Part shown: positions 46,786 through 55,442 of the stretch, one piece after another | Numbering within the stretch: position 1 is the first letter of the stretch | Layout: each line of letters begins with the position of its first letter | Origin: Roseomonas sp. HF4 | GTDB lineage: Bacteria > Pseudomonadota > Alphaproteobacteria > Acetobacterales > Acetobacteraceae | Direction of reading: 5' to 3' | DNA: 64,000 bases | Assembly: GCF_005222755.1 (NCBI RefSeq) | Contig: NZ_STGD01000010.1 | Coordinates: 124,001-188,000 of the forward strand | Made by a program: the position numbers and the translations under genes | Notes under the pieces: generated by a model | Databases searched by the model: none | Told to the model about the DNA's origin: nothing | The model's input: the letters and a program-made list of their open reading frames with translations, nothing else

Positions 46786-48612
46786 TCAGCCGCGCTCCGT
46801 AAGCCCCTGCGCGAAGCCCGCCACCAGCTCGCGGATGCGCACGGGGTCGGACTGCTCCATCACCCGCCGTGCGAAGCGCGCGCAGTCGCCGATGTCGAGC
46901 GCGCGCACCGCCTGCTTCACGCGCGGGATGGCGGAGGCATTCATCGAGAAGGTCCGCACGCCGAGGCCGAGCAGCAGCGGCGTGAGCTGCGGGTTGCCCG
47001 CCATCTCGCCGCAGATCGAGACCGGCATGCGCAGCCGCAGCGCCGCCTCGGTCGCGAACTGCACGAGCCGCAGCACCGCCGGATGCAGCGGGTCGTACAG
47101 GTGGGCCACGTCCACCTCGCCGCGATCCACCGCCAGCGTGTACATCGCCAGGTCGTTGGTGCCGATGGCGAAGAAATCGGCCTCGAGCGCAATGGCGTCG
47201 GCAGCTAGCGCCGCCCCCGGCGTCTCGATCATGACGCCGAGCGCGGGCAGCTTCTCGGGCAGCTTCTCGCCACGACGACGCAGCCGTCGCGCGACGCGCT
47301 CGTAGATCTCGCGCGCCTGCTTCACCTCCTCGGGGACCGTCACCATGGGCAGCAGCAGGCGCACCTCGCCGTCGCCGGCGGCGGCGGCCACGCGCAGCAC
47401 GGCGGCGAACTGCACCTCGAGCAGCTCGGGCCGCTTCAGCAGCATCCGCAGGCCACGCAGGCCGAGCGCGGGGTTGGCGCCGGCATGGACGGGCACCACG
47501 CCCTCGGCCAGCGCCTCCATGTCCTTCTCGCCGCCCCAGTCGAGCACGCGGATGGTCACGGGCTGGCCTTCCATCGCCTCGACGATCTGGGTGTAGGCCT
47601 CGACCTGCGCGTCCTCGTCGGGCAGGTCCTCGCGGTTCATGAACAGGAACTCGGTGCGCAGCAGGCCGATCCCCTGCGCGCCGGCCTGCGCGATCAGCGG
47701 CAGCTCCTGCGGGATCTCGAGGTTGGCCTGCAGCTCGACCACCTCCCCGTCCGTCGTCTCGGCCGGCAGGCGCCGGAGGCGCGACAGCTTCGCGCGTTCC
47801 TTGGCGAAGGCGGCCAGCCGGGCCCTGCCCTCGGCGAGCGTCGCGGCCGAGGGATGCACCGTGACGACGCCGGCCGAACCGTCGAGCACCGCCTGGTCGC
47901 CACGGCTCGCCGCCTCGGTCAGGCCATGGGCACCGAGCACCGCGGGGATGCCCAGCGCGCGCAGCATGATGGCGGTATGCCCGTCCGTGCCGCCTTCCTC
48001 GGTCGCGACGCCGGCGATGCGCGCGGGGTCGAGCAGCGCGGCATCCGCCGGCGTCAGCTCCTCGGCCACCAGGATGCAGCCCTCGGGCAGGTCCTTGAGG
48101 CTGCGGAAGGGCGTCGCGGTCAGGTTGCGGACCAGGCGGCGGGCGATGTCGCGCACCTCGTTGGCGCGCCGCGCGAGCCCCGCCTTGTCGTCGTCCTTCG
48201 CCCCCAGGATCGCCGCGCGGATGTCCTCGCTCTCGACCAGCACCGCGGTCTCGGCCGAGAGCAGCTCCGTCTCGATTCGCTTGCGCGCGCCGCGGATCAG
48301 CCGCGAATTGCCGAGCATCATCAGGTGCGCGTCGAGCAGCGGGGCGATCTCCTCCTGCGCCTCCTCGGGCAGCACGCCGATACGGGTCTTGAGCTTCGCG
48401 ACCTGCTTGCGGGAGAAGGCGACGGCGGCCGCGAGCTTCTGGCGCTCCTCCTCCGCCTGCTCGGCCACGATGCCGCGGCGCGGCGCCTCGGCCGGCGGGT
48501 CGGTGGTGTCGAAGACCGCGCCGATGGCGACACCGGGGGAGACCGCGATGCCGCGCACCGCGACTTCGCGCGCCTGCGGCTTGCCCTTCGCCTTGCCGGG
48601 CTCAGTCTTCAT
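46786..48612 (-). CDS. ptsI: Phosphoenolpyruvate-protein phosphotransferase (enzyme I)
   Basis: 608 residues. It takes phosphate from PEP and passes it to HPr. The swivelling His domain has GGTDGHTAIMLRALGIP with the phosphorylated H212. The C-terminal PEP-binding barrel has GIGLLRTEFLFM (about 315-326), NPALGLRGLR and the ICGEMAGNP catalytic-loop region near 548-556. There is no N-terminal GAF domain, so it is the plain PtsI type rather than PtsP. It overlaps the HPr gene by 11 nt and ends the cluster that begins with hprK. No sugar permease is present. Confidence 0.93.
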   Translation of the reverse strand: MKTEPGKAKGKPQAREVAVRGIAVSPGVAIGAVFDTTDPPAEAPRRGIVAEQAEEERQKLAAAVAFSRKQVAKLKTRIGVLPEEAQEEIAPLLDAHLMMLGNSRLIRGARKRIETELLSAETAVLVESEDIRAAILGAKDDDKAGLARRANEVRDIARRLVRNLTATPFRSLKDLPEGCILVAEELTPADAALLDPARIAGVATEEGGTDGHTAIMLRALGIPAVLGAHGLTEAASRGDQAVLDGSAGVVTVHPSAATLAEGRARLAAFAKERAKLSRLRRLPAETTDGEVVELQANLEIPQELPLIAQAGAQGIGLLRTEFLFMNREDLPDEDAQVEAYTQIVEAMEGQPVTIRVLDWGGEKDMEALAEGVVPVHAGANPALGLRGLRMLLKRPELLEVQFAAVLRVAAAAGDGEVRLLLPMVTVPEEVKQAREIYERVARRLRRRGEKLPEKLPALGVMIETPGAALAADAIALEADFFAIGTNDLAMYTLAVDRGEVDVAHLYDPLHPAVLRLVQFATEAALRLRMPVSICGEMAGNPQLTPLLLGLGVRTFSMNASAIPRVKQAVRALDIGDCARFARRVMEQSDPVRIRELVAGFAQGLTERG

Positions 48613-48967
48613 GGAAGCCGGCCTCGACCAGCCCGGCCACAGCGTCGAGCGCCTCCTTTGCGTCCCAGCCCTCGGCCTCGATCGTGACCTCGGCGCCCTG
48701 GCCGGCGCCCAGCATCATCAACCCCATGATCGAGCAGGCGGGCACGCTCTCCCCGCCGCGCACGACGTTGACGCACGCCGAGAAGCGCTCGGCCATGGTC
48801 ACGAGCTTCGCGGCGGCGCGCGCATGCAGGCCGCGGCTGTTCGGGATCACGACGCTGCGCCGGAGCACGAGGCCGGATTGGCCCGGGTCGCAGCCGCAGG
48901 GGTCGGCGGACGCCTCGGACATCTCCGGCGGCACCCTGGCGCCGGGCTCGTCGGGCCATTCGTTCAC
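48602..48967 (-). CDS. ptsH: HPr phosphocarrier protein
   Basis: 121 residues from GTG. The HPr domain starts about residue 33 (LVLRRSVVIPNSRGLHARAA) with the phosphorylated His48. The regulatory Ser79 lies in ACSIMGLMML. The 31-residue distance between them equals that of canonical His15 and Ser46, and the presence of HprK supports Ser phosphorylation. The first ~32 residues are an extra tail with DPCGCDPG; an ATG at 48922 would remove part of it. The GTG overlaps the EIIA stop by 4 nt. Confidence 0.9.
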   Translation of the reverse strand: MNEWPDEPGARVPPEMSEASADPCGCDPGQSGLVLRRSVVIPNSRGLHARAAAKLVTMAERFSACVNVVRGGESVPACSIMGLMMLGAGQGAEVTIEAEGWDAKEALDAVAGLVEAGFHED

Positions 48968-49398
48968 GCGCCGTCCCTCCTGGGTGGGGCGGCGGGCGCC
49001 CCGGCCGCCACGTCCCGCCCGCTCGCGATGTATTTCCGCCCGGCCGCCTTGGCGTGGTCCACCGCCTCGGCCAGGGGTTCGCTGCCGCGAACCCTGGCGA
49101 ACTTCACCAACAGCGGCAGGTTCACGCCCGCCAGCACCTCGACCGGCTTGCCGTCGCCGGTCATCTGCATCGCGAGATTCGATGGCGTGCCGCCGAACAT
49201 GTCGGTCATGACCACGACGCCGTCGCCCTGGTCCACCTCCTCGATCGAGCGGCGGATGTCGGCGCGGGTATGGTCGAGGTCGTCCTCCGCCCCGATGCAT
49301 ACCGTCGCGACCGCCGTCTGCGGGCCGACCACGTGCTCCATGGCGTGCCGCAATTCCTCGGCCAGCCGGCCATGGGTGACGAGTACCATACCGATCAT
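48964..49398 (-). CDS. PTS EIIA component, mannose (ManX-type) family
   Basis: 144 residues. The opening MIGMVLVTHGRLAEEL has the phosphorylated His9, and TDMFGGTPSNLAM (about 65-77) is the standard EIIA-Man loop. In this gene order the protein is regulatory; no IIB, IIC or IID genes are adjacent. It has 4-nt overlaps with rapZ upstream and HPr downstream, indicating tight co-translation. Confidence 0.92.
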   Translation of the reverse strand: MIGMVLVTHGRLAEELRHAMEHVVGPQTAVATVCIGAEDDLDHTRADIRRSIEEVDQGDGVVVMTDMFGGTPSNLAMQMTGDGKPVEVLAGVNLPLLVKFARVRGSEPLAEAVDHAKAAGRKYIASGRDVAAGAPAAPPRRDGA

Positions 49399-50330
49399 GA
49401 TGTCTGCGTCAGGGCCTCCCGCCCCGCTCGGCGGCCGGGGGCATCCTGCCCACCTTCGGCCGCCAGTTCGCGATGGGCCAAATCAACAGGCCAGCCCCCC
49501 GCCCTCAGGTGTTCCGCCAGCCGCTCGGCCGCCAGGACGGACCGATGCCGCCCGCCCGTGCAGCCCATCGCGACGGTGAGGTACTTCTTCCCCTCCTGCG
49601 CGTAGCGGGGCAAGAGCGGGCTGAGCATTTCGGTCATGCACCGCCAGAACGGCGCGAAGTCGGGGTCGGCCTCGATATGCGCGGCCACGGCCGGGTCCCG
49701 CCCGGTCAGCGGCCGTAGCGCATCCACATAGTGCGGGTTGCGCAGGAAGCGCAGGTCGAACACCAGGTCCGCCTCCCGCGGCAGGCCCCGGGGAAAGGCG
49801 AAGGAGACGACCGAGACGGCCATGCCCGGCCCGCCCTCGATCCCGAAGCGCCGCTCGATCATGCGCCGGAGCGCGGGCAGCGGCAGGTCCGAGGTGTCCA
49901 CCACCATCTCGGCCGTGGTGCGGAGCGGCGCGAGCAGCGCCTCCTCCCGCGCGATGCCCTCGGCGACGCTGGCGCCGAGCGGCCCGCCGGGCGCGAGGGG
50001 ATGGCGCCGCCGCGTCTCGGTGTAGCGGCGCAGCAGCACGTCGGGTTCGGCGGTCGCGAAGACCAGCGTCACGGCGATGTCGGGCCGCAGCCGCAGGCGC
50101 TCGAGCAGCGCGGCGACGGCGGCACCGTCGAAATCCCGCGTGCGGCTGTCCACCCCGGCCGCGAGCGGCTGTGCGCCATCCCCGACCAGCGCCTCCAGCA
50201 CCGACAGCGGCGGGTTGTCCACGGTCTCGTAGCCGAGGTCCTCGAGCACGCGCAGGATCGACGCCTTCCCGGCGCCCGAAAGGCCGGTCACCAGCACCAC
50301 CTGCCGCCGTGCCGCCATGCCCCCGTCCAT
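49395..50330 (-). CDS. rapZ: RapZ-type nucleotide-binding protein
   Basis: 311 residues. RapZ in enterics directs degradation of the GlmZ RNA; its role in alphaproteobacteria is less clear. The P-loop reads VTGLSGAGKASIL (about 14-26): the residue after the Lys, usually Ser or Thr, is Ala with Ser next to it. FAFPRGLPREADLVFDLRFL (about 172-191) and GCTGGRHRSVLAAERLAE (about 252-269) are the family's strongest blocks. Start either ATG 50330 or GTG 50333; it overlaps hprK by 1 nt (TGATG). Confidence 0.9.
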   Translation of the reverse strand: MDGGMAARRQVVLVTGLSGAGKASILRVLEDLGYETVDNPPLSVLEALVGDGAQPLAAGVDSRTRDFDGAAVAALLERLRLRPDIAVTLVFATAEPDVLLRRYTETRRRHPLAPGGPLGASVAEGIAREEALLAPLRTTAEMVVDTSDLPLPALRRMIERRFGIEGGPGMAVSVVSFAFPRGLPREADLVFDLRFLRNPHYVDALRPLTGRDPAVAAHIEADPDFAPFWRCMTEMLSPLLPRYAQEGKKYLTVAMGCTGGRHRSVLAAERLAEHLRAGGWPVDLAHRELAAEGGQDAPGRRAGREALTQTS

Positions 50331-50761
50331 CACGCCGCGAAGGCCCCGGCGCGCTGCGCCAGCCGGCCGAGCGCCGCATCCAGCGCATAGCCGAGCTTAT
50401 CGCAGGCCGAGGCGTCGAAGCCGTGCAGCGCGACGCGCGGCACCTCCGCCGGCGCCCAGCGCGCGGGCAGCGGCAGCCGCGCCACCGCCTCCCGCGCCAC
50501 GAGTTCGGCAACCAGCGCAAGGCGTGCGCCGCGCGCCACCGGCAGCCCCTGGAAGATGCCGAGGCCGCGCACCTCCAGCATGCCCTGCAGCGCTGGCGGC
50601 GCGGCCACGCCGAAGCCGTCCAGCACCACCTGGTCGTCGGCCACCAGCGACCAGCCCCGGCCCATCAGCCGCAGCAAAAGGTCGGACTTGCCGGCGCCCG
50701 GCGGGCCCAGCAGCAAAACGGCCGCTCCGTCACGCGCGGCACAACTTCCATGGACCAGCAT
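50330..50761 (-). CDS. hprK: HPr kinase/phosphorylase, short alphaproteobacterial form
   Basis: 143 residues, only the C-terminal kinase domain, as usual in alphaproteobacteria. It phosphorylates HPr on Ser. The P-loop is GPPGAGKSD (19-27), the initial LVHGS carries the conserved His, LVADDQVVLDG (about 39-49) the catalytic Asp, and LEVRGLGIFQG (about 62-72) is the HprK signature. First gene of the cluster; divergent from the PLP enzyme. The ChvG/ChvI-type two-component genes that often precede it are absent. Confidence 0.92.
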   Translation of the reverse strand: MLVHGSCAARDGAAVLLLGPPGAGKSDLLLRLMGRGWSLVADDQVVLDGFGVAAPPALQGMLEVRGLGIFQGLPVARGARLALVAELVAREAVARLPLPARWAPAEVPRVALHGFDASACDKLGYALDAALGRLAQRAGAFAA

Positions 50762-50867
50762 CCCAGCAGGGCCACCCTGTCAGCGCGCCGGACCATGGCA
50801 GAAATGGGGCATCGGGGAAAGCGCCCCGCCGATGGACGCCGCCGGGCCTCGGTGTCACCTTCCGAAT

Positions 50868-51800
50868 ATGCCGACCCAGGACGACATCCGCGCCGCCGCG
50901 GGGCGCATCGCCCCCCATGTCCGCCGCACGCCGGTGATCCGCCTCGCCCCCGCGGAGACCGGCCTCGACGCGCCGCTGACGCTGAAGCTCGAGCAACTGC
51001 AGGTGACGGGGTCGTTCAAGCCGCGCGGCGCCTTCAACCGACTGCTCTCGGCCAGGGTGCCGGCGGCGGGCGTCGTCGCCGCGTCCGGCGGCAACCACGG
51101 CCTGGCGGTCGCGCATGCCGCGCAGGTGCTGAAGATGAAGGCCGAGATCTTCGTCCCGGAGATCACGCCCGAGGCCAAGCGCGCGCGCATCGCCGCGACC
51201 GGCGCGACGCTCACCGTCGGCGGCACCGCCTACGACCAGGCCCGCCAGGCCAGCGAGGCCCGCGCCGCCGAGACCGGCGCGCTGATCGTGCACGCCTACG
51301 ACCAGGAGGAGGTCCTGGCCGGCCAGGGCACCGTCGGCCTGGAATTCGAGGAGGACGCGCCGGAACTGACCCATGTGCTGGTCGCGGCCGGCGGCGGCGG
51401 CCTCTATGGCGGCATCGCCTCCTGGTACGACGGCCGGATCGAGATGGTGATCGTCGAGCCCGACGAATGCCCCACCCTGTTCGTCGCGGGCATGGCGAGC
51501 CAGCCGATGGACGTGCCCTCCGGCGGCATCGCAGCCGACAGCCTGGGCGCGCGCCGCGTCGGCACCCTCGCCTTCGAGATCATGATGCGGCAGGGGGGGC
51601 GCTGCGTGGTGGTGAAGGACGACGCGATCCGCGGGGCGCAGCGCTGGCTCTGGGACCGGCTGCGCATCGTGGCCGAGCCTGGCGGCGCGACGGCGCTGGC
51701 GGCGATCCTCTCCGGCGCCTGGGCGCCGCCCAAGGGGGCGCTGGCGGGTGTCGTGGTCTGCGGGGCGAATTGCGACCCGGGCAGCGTCGCCGGCACATGA
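50868..51800 (+). CDS. PLP-dependent threonine/serine dehydratase-like enzyme
   Basis: 310 residues, fold type II. The PLP Lys is in TGSFKPRGAFNRL (about 46-58), SGGNHGLAVAHAA binds the substrate, and the phosphate-binding AGGGGLYGGI lies near 181-190. Only a catalytic domain is present, with no ACT domain, so it resembles serine/threonine dehydratases of the catabolic or racemase type. Divergent from hprK by 106 nt. The exact substrate is uncertain. Confidence 0.84.
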   Translation: MPTQDDIRAAAGRIAPHVRRTPVIRLAPAETGLDAPLTLKLEQLQVTGSFKPRGAFNRLLSARVPAAGVVAASGGNHGLAVAHAAQVLKMKAEIFVPEITPEAKRARIAATGATLTVGGTAYDQARQASEARAAETGALIVHAYDQEEVLAGQGTVGLEFEEDAPELTHVLVAAGGGGLYGGIASWYDGRIEMVIVEPDECPTLFVAGMASQPMDVPSGGIAADSLGARRVGTLAFEIMMRQGGRCVVVKDDAIRGAQRWLWDRLRIVAEPGGATALAAILSGAWAPPKGALAGVVVCGANCDPGSVAGT

Positions 51801-51864
51801 CGCCGCGGCGGGCCCGCCGCCGCCCTGGCCGCGGCACCGCGGCGCCGCTACACCCGCCCGGCCC

Positions 51865-52980
51865 ATGAAGCCGGACACCGACCTCGAGATCTTCCTCGCC
51901 ACCGCCCCGGGGCTCGAGGCCGTGCTGGCGGAGGAAGTCGGCCTCAAGGGCTTCAAGCGCCCGAAGGCGGTCCCGGGCGGCGTCGTCACGCGCGGCGCCT
52001 GGGCCGACGCCTGGCGCGCCAATCTCTGGATCCGCGGCGCGACCCGCGTCCTGGTCCGCATCGCGGGCTTCCACGTCACGCATCTCGCGCATCTCGACAG
52101 CCTGGCGCGGCGCGTGCCCTGGACCGCGCTGCTGCGTGCCGACACCCCTTTCCGGATCGAGGCCACCTGCACGAAGTCGCGCATCTGGCATTCCGGCGCC
52201 GCCGCCGAACGGATCGCGACCGCCATCGCCGCGACCACGGGCGCCCGCCACGACCCGGAGGCCGAGGTCACGGTGATGGCGCGCCTCGACCACGACCTCT
52301 GCACCCTCAGCCTCGACACCTCGGGCGAGCCGCTGCATCGCCGCGGCTTCAAGCAGGAGGTCAATGCGGCGCCGCTCCGCGAGACGCTGGCCGCCCTGTT
52401 CCTGCGCCAATGCGGCTTCGACGGGACCGAGCCGGTGCTCGACCCGATGTGCGGCTCCGGCACCTTCGTCATCGAGGCCGCCGAGATCGCCGCCCGCCTC
52501 AACCCTGGCCGCGCGCGGCACTTCGCCTTCGAGAAACTGGCCACCTTCGATGCGGACGCCTGGGCGCGGATGCGCGAACCCAAGACCCGCCCGCCGCCCG
52601 CCGCGCGCTTCGTGGGCGCCGACCGGGACGCCGGGGCGGTCGCGATGAGCCGGGCCAATGCCGAACGCGCCGGCGTCGCGGCCTGGACGGAATTCCGCGT
52701 GGCCGCGGTCAGCGAGGCCCGCCCGCCCGAGGGCCCGCCGGGCCTGGTGATGGTCAACCCGCCCTACGGCACGCGGCTGGGGGAGGCGAAGTCCCTGGCC
52801 CCGCTCTACCAGGCGCTCGGCCGGACGCTGGCGGCGCATTTCGGCGGCTGGCGGGTCGGGCTGCTGGCGGCGGACGCGAAACTGGCCCACGCCACGGGCC
52901 TGCCCTTCCTGCCGCCGGGACCGCCGGTGCCGCATGGCGGCCTGCGGGTGACGCTGTTCCGGACGGCGGCGCTGCCCTGA
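51865..52980 (+). CDS. THUMP-domain RNA methyltransferase (RlmL-like)
   Basis: 371 residues. The N-terminal half (about 5-150) is a ferredoxin-like plus THUMP RNA-binding unit (LEIFLATAPGLEAVLAEEV at residues about 7-25). The C-terminal Rossmann methyltransferase has LDPMCGSGTFVIEAAEIA (about 192-209) and the N6/N2-type catalytic NPPYGTR (about 298-304). It resembles the RlmL half of E. coli RlmKL (m2G2445 of 23S rRNA). It lies 64 nt after the PLP enzyme on the same strand. Confidence 0.87.
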   Translation: MKPDTDLEIFLATAPGLEAVLAEEVGLKGFKRPKAVPGGVVTRGAWADAWRANLWIRGATRVLVRIAGFHVTHLAHLDSLARRVPWTALLRADTPFRIEATCTKSRIWHSGAAAERIATAIAATTGARHDPEAEVTVMARLDHDLCTLSLDTSGEPLHRRGFKQEVNAAPLRETLAALFLRQCGFDGTEPVLDPMCGSGTFVIEAAEIAARLNPGRARHFAFEKLATFDADAWARMREPKTRPPPAARFVGADRDAGAVAMSRANAERAGVAAWTEFRVAAVSEARPPEGPPGLVMVNPPYGTRLGEAKSLAPLYQALGRTLAAHFGGWRVGLLAADAKLAHATGLPFLPPGPPVPHGGLRVTLFRTAALP

Positions 52981-53082
52981 CGGCGGGGCGGGCCGCGCCG
53001 TCCCGGAAACGCAACCGGCCGGAGGGCGACAGGCCCCCGGCACTCCGGGGCCGAGACTCTTCACGCAGCCAGGGGCGCGCCC

Positions 53083-54483
53083 CTACGCAACCGGCTGCTT
53101 CTGCAGCCGCCGCCAGAGTTCCTCGTCGCGCCCGTAGAAATCGTCGTGGACCTTCACCACGCCGTCGGGATCCGCGACCGCGGTCTGGTACGTCACGAAG
53201 ACCGGCATCGGCCTCGGCAGCGCCGTCCGCGTCGTGCGCCCTTCCTCGATCCTCCGCTCCACCGCCTCGATCGGCTCGCGCAGCAGCCGTGCCGCCAGTT
53301 CGCGCGGATTCTCGACGCGGATGCAGCCGCGGCTCATCCGCCGGTTGCTCCGGCTGAACAGGTACCGGCTCGGCGTGTCGTGCAGGTAGACGTCGAACCG
53401 GTTCGGCATCTCGAACAACAGGAAGCCGAGGCCCGCATCAGGCCCTGCCGATTGCTCCACCTCACCGTTCGGCAGCAGCCTCATCCTGTTGCGCGCGAGG
53501 TAGTCCGGGTCGCGCTCCAGCCGCGGCAGGATCTCCAACGCGACGACGTCGCGCGGCACGATCCAGGGCGGGTTGAAGAAGCTCGCCTCGATCAGCGCGT
53601 CAAACTCGGGGCTCTGGTTGCGTTCGGAATTGTCGCCGACCACCACCCGCGTCGTGAATGCCGGATATGCGCCATGATACATCACGAGCTGCTGTTCGGG
53701 CACGTTCACCCAGACGCGCTCCGACGGCAGCGTACGCGGCAGCCAGCGCTCCCGCTCGAGGCCCACGACGATGCTCCGGTGCCGCTCCGCCGCCGCCCGC
53801 GCAGCCGCCGCCGCCGCCCGCCGGCTCAGGCCCGCCCGCCGGGCGCGTGGCTCCTCGCGCGGCGCGCGCAATTCCTCGCGCAAGGCCCGGTAGGTCGTCG
53901 TCGCCGGCGCCAGCGCCTCGATCGCCGACACCGGATCCCACCGCCCGATCGCCGCATCGACGGCCGCCGAGACGTCGATCCGATCCGGCGCCAGTGCTTC
54001 GAAATCCTTCCGCCGTTCCACCGGCACCGCGCCATGCGCCAGCGCATCGGCATAGGACAGCACCGCGTCCGTCAGCAGCAGCTCCCGCCGCAGCGGCGAG
54101 ACCTGCCACCGCCGCTCCAACAGGGGCGCGTGGAACAGTTCCGGGTCAAGCCCGTGGTCGCCGGCGCGCAGCACCGCGGCCACCATCGCCTCGGCCTGCG
54201 CTCCGCGACCAGACCAGACCGGCGTGAAGCTTCGCTGCCCATAGAACCGCCGCAGCGCCTCCGCATTCAGCCGCCCGCCGGCCACCACCGGCCCGCCCGG
54301 GGCGTTGATCATCCGGCCGAGGTCGTTGTCCGCATCGGTCAACTGCAGCGGCAGCGGCCGCGGCGGACCCGACGCACATGCCCCAAGCCCGCATGCCGAG
54401 GCGATCGCCATCACCCCGCCCGACAGCGCCCCGCGACGGGAAAGACCGGTCCGGTCGGATGCCACTGCCTGTTCCTCGTCCAT
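53083..54483 (-). CDS. L,D-transpeptidase, YcbB-like
   Basis: 466 residues. It cross-links peptidoglycan through 3-3 bonds. The N-terminus has a Tat-like or lipoprotein signal (LSRRGALSGGVMAIASACGL, about 14-33; possible lipobox ending GAC). A scaffold domain (about 60-250) precedes the YkuD domain with VYLHDTPSRYLF (about 363-374) and SRGCIRVENP with the nucleophile C387. The start was set at 54483, because the signal begins soon after it; 54537 and 54582 are alternatives. Divergent from the small lipoprotein gene. Confidence 0.88.
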   Translation of the reverse strand: MDEEQAVASDRTGLSRRGALSGGVMAIASACGLGACASGPPRPLPLQLTDADNDLGRMINAPGGPVVAGGRLNAEALRRFYGQRSFTPVWSGRGAQAEAMVAAVLRAGDHGLDPELFHAPLLERRWQVSPLRRELLLTDAVLSYADALAHGAVPVERRKDFEALAPDRIDVSAAVDAAIGRWDPVSAIEALAPATTTYRALREELRAPREEPRARRAGLSRRAAAAAARAAAERHRSIVVGLERERWLPRTLPSERVWVNVPEQQLVMYHGAYPAFTTRVVVGDNSERNQSPEFDALIEASFFNPPWIVPRDVVALEILPRLERDPDYLARNRMRLLPNGEVEQSAGPDAGLGFLLFEMPNRFDVYLHDTPSRYLFSRSNRRMSRGCIRVENPRELAARLLREPIEAVERRIEEGRTTRTALPRPMPVFVTYQTAVADPDGVVKVHDDFYGRDEELWRRLQKQPVA

Positions 54484-54622
54484 CCCGGCCCTGCGCTGCG
54501 GCGTCAGCACCACCTCTGCTCCATGATTCCTGGCCATCCGTGTAACGGGTCGTTTGACTTCGCCCGGAGAAATGCCCTTCAATCACTTATTATCCAAGAG
54601 CCGATCGAAGAAGGAGATGCAG

Positions 54623-54802
54623 ATGTCCACTGCCCCCAAGCCGTCCCTGCGCGCCCGTTTCCTGCGCCGCTCGGCAATGCTCGCGCTGCTGGCGCCGGTG
54701 CTCTTCGCCGCCGCCTGCGCGCAGCAGCCCCCGCCGCCCGCCCCGGCCCCGGCCCCGGCCCCGGCCCCGGCCCCCGCGCCGGTTCCCGCCGCACGCGGCT
54801 GA
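54623..54802 (+). CDS. Small lipoprotein with Ala-Pro repeat
   Basis: 59 residues. Lys/Arg-rich N-terminus, hydrophobic RSAMLALLAPVLFAAAC with the lipobox Cys at about residue 34, then an almost pure Pro and Ala-Pro tail ending VPAARG. The ATG at 54623 follows AAGGAG by 6 nt. The mature part of about 26 residues would form a rigid spacer from the outer membrane, perhaps like a Lpp or TonB-type spacer. No family recognised; (CCCCGG)n lies in the coding sequence and may vary between strains. Confidence 0.6.
   Translation: MSTAPKPSLRARFLRRSAMLALLAPVLFAAACAQQPPPPAPAPAPAPAPAPAPVPAARG
54741..54770 (+). repeat. Hexanucleotide tandem repeat in the lipoprotein gene
   Basis: Five perfect copies of CCCCGG, flanked by degenerate copies, encode the Ala-Pro run. 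Since the unit is 6 nt, copy-number change would keep the frame and alter only spacer length. Confidence 0.8.
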
Positions 54803-54932
54803 CGGGCGGGGCGCACCCGCACGCGGCGCGCCTCCGCCTTCGGGCCTGGTCCGCCCCTGGACCTTGCATGCGGCCGGCATCGCTGCCGCCGCAACCCGGC
54901 GCGCTGACTTGCGCCGGGCCTGCTGCCCTGCG

Positions 54933-55385
54933 ATGGCGCGTGCCGTGACGCCCATGGACCTCGCCCTCGACCAGGCCCGCGCCGCCGCTGCGCGCGGGGA
55001 GGTCCCCGTCGGCGCCGTCGTCACCGACGAGGCCGGGACGCTCCTCGCCGCCGCCGGTAACGAGGTCGAGGCGCGGAACGACCCGTCGGCCCACGCAGAA
55101 CTGCTGGCGCTGCGCGAGGCCGCGCGCCGCCTCGGGTCACCTCGCCTGCCCGGCTGCACCTTGACCGTGACACTCGAGCCCTGCCCGATGTGCGCCCAAG
55201 CGGCGTCCTTTTTCCGCCTCAGGCGCCTGGTCTTCGGTGCCTACGACCCCAAGGGCGGCGGCGTGGACCATGGCGCGCGCGTCTTCGCCGCGCCGTCCTG
55301 CCACCACGTGCCGGAGGTCATCGGCGGGTTGCGCGAAACAGAGGCCGCCGCCCTGCTGCGCGCCTTCTTCGCCGCGCGCCGTTGA
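54933..55385 (+). CDS. tadA: tRNA-specific adenosine deaminase TadA
   Basis: 150 residues. It turns adenosine-34 of tRNA-Arg into inosine. Zinc ligands and catalytic acid are in SAHAELLAL (H54, E56) and PCPMCAQA (C84, C87). DPKGGGVDHGARVFAAPSCHHV (split near 106-127) and ETEAAALLRAFFAARR agree with TadA. An ATG at 54954 is the other start. It lies 130 nt after the lipoprotein gene. Confidence 0.88.
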   Translation: MARAVTPMDLALDQARAAAARGEVPVGAVVTDEAGTLLAAAGNEVEARNDPSAHAELLALREAARRLGSPRLPGCTLTVTLEPCPMCAQAASFFRLRRLVFGAYDPKGGGVDHGARVFAAPSCHHVPEVIGGLRETEAAALLRAFFAARR

Positions 55386-55442
55386 CCTCGGCGCCCGGAT
55401 CGCCATTCATCGGCCCGCGCCACCCACGGAGGATCCGCCACG

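Noticed and set aside
54933..55385. TadA as an unusual second deaminase
   Set aside because: The SFFRLRRL segment and DPKGGGVDHG first looked odd, but agree with alphaproteobacterial TadA; the gene is called as ordinary tadA.
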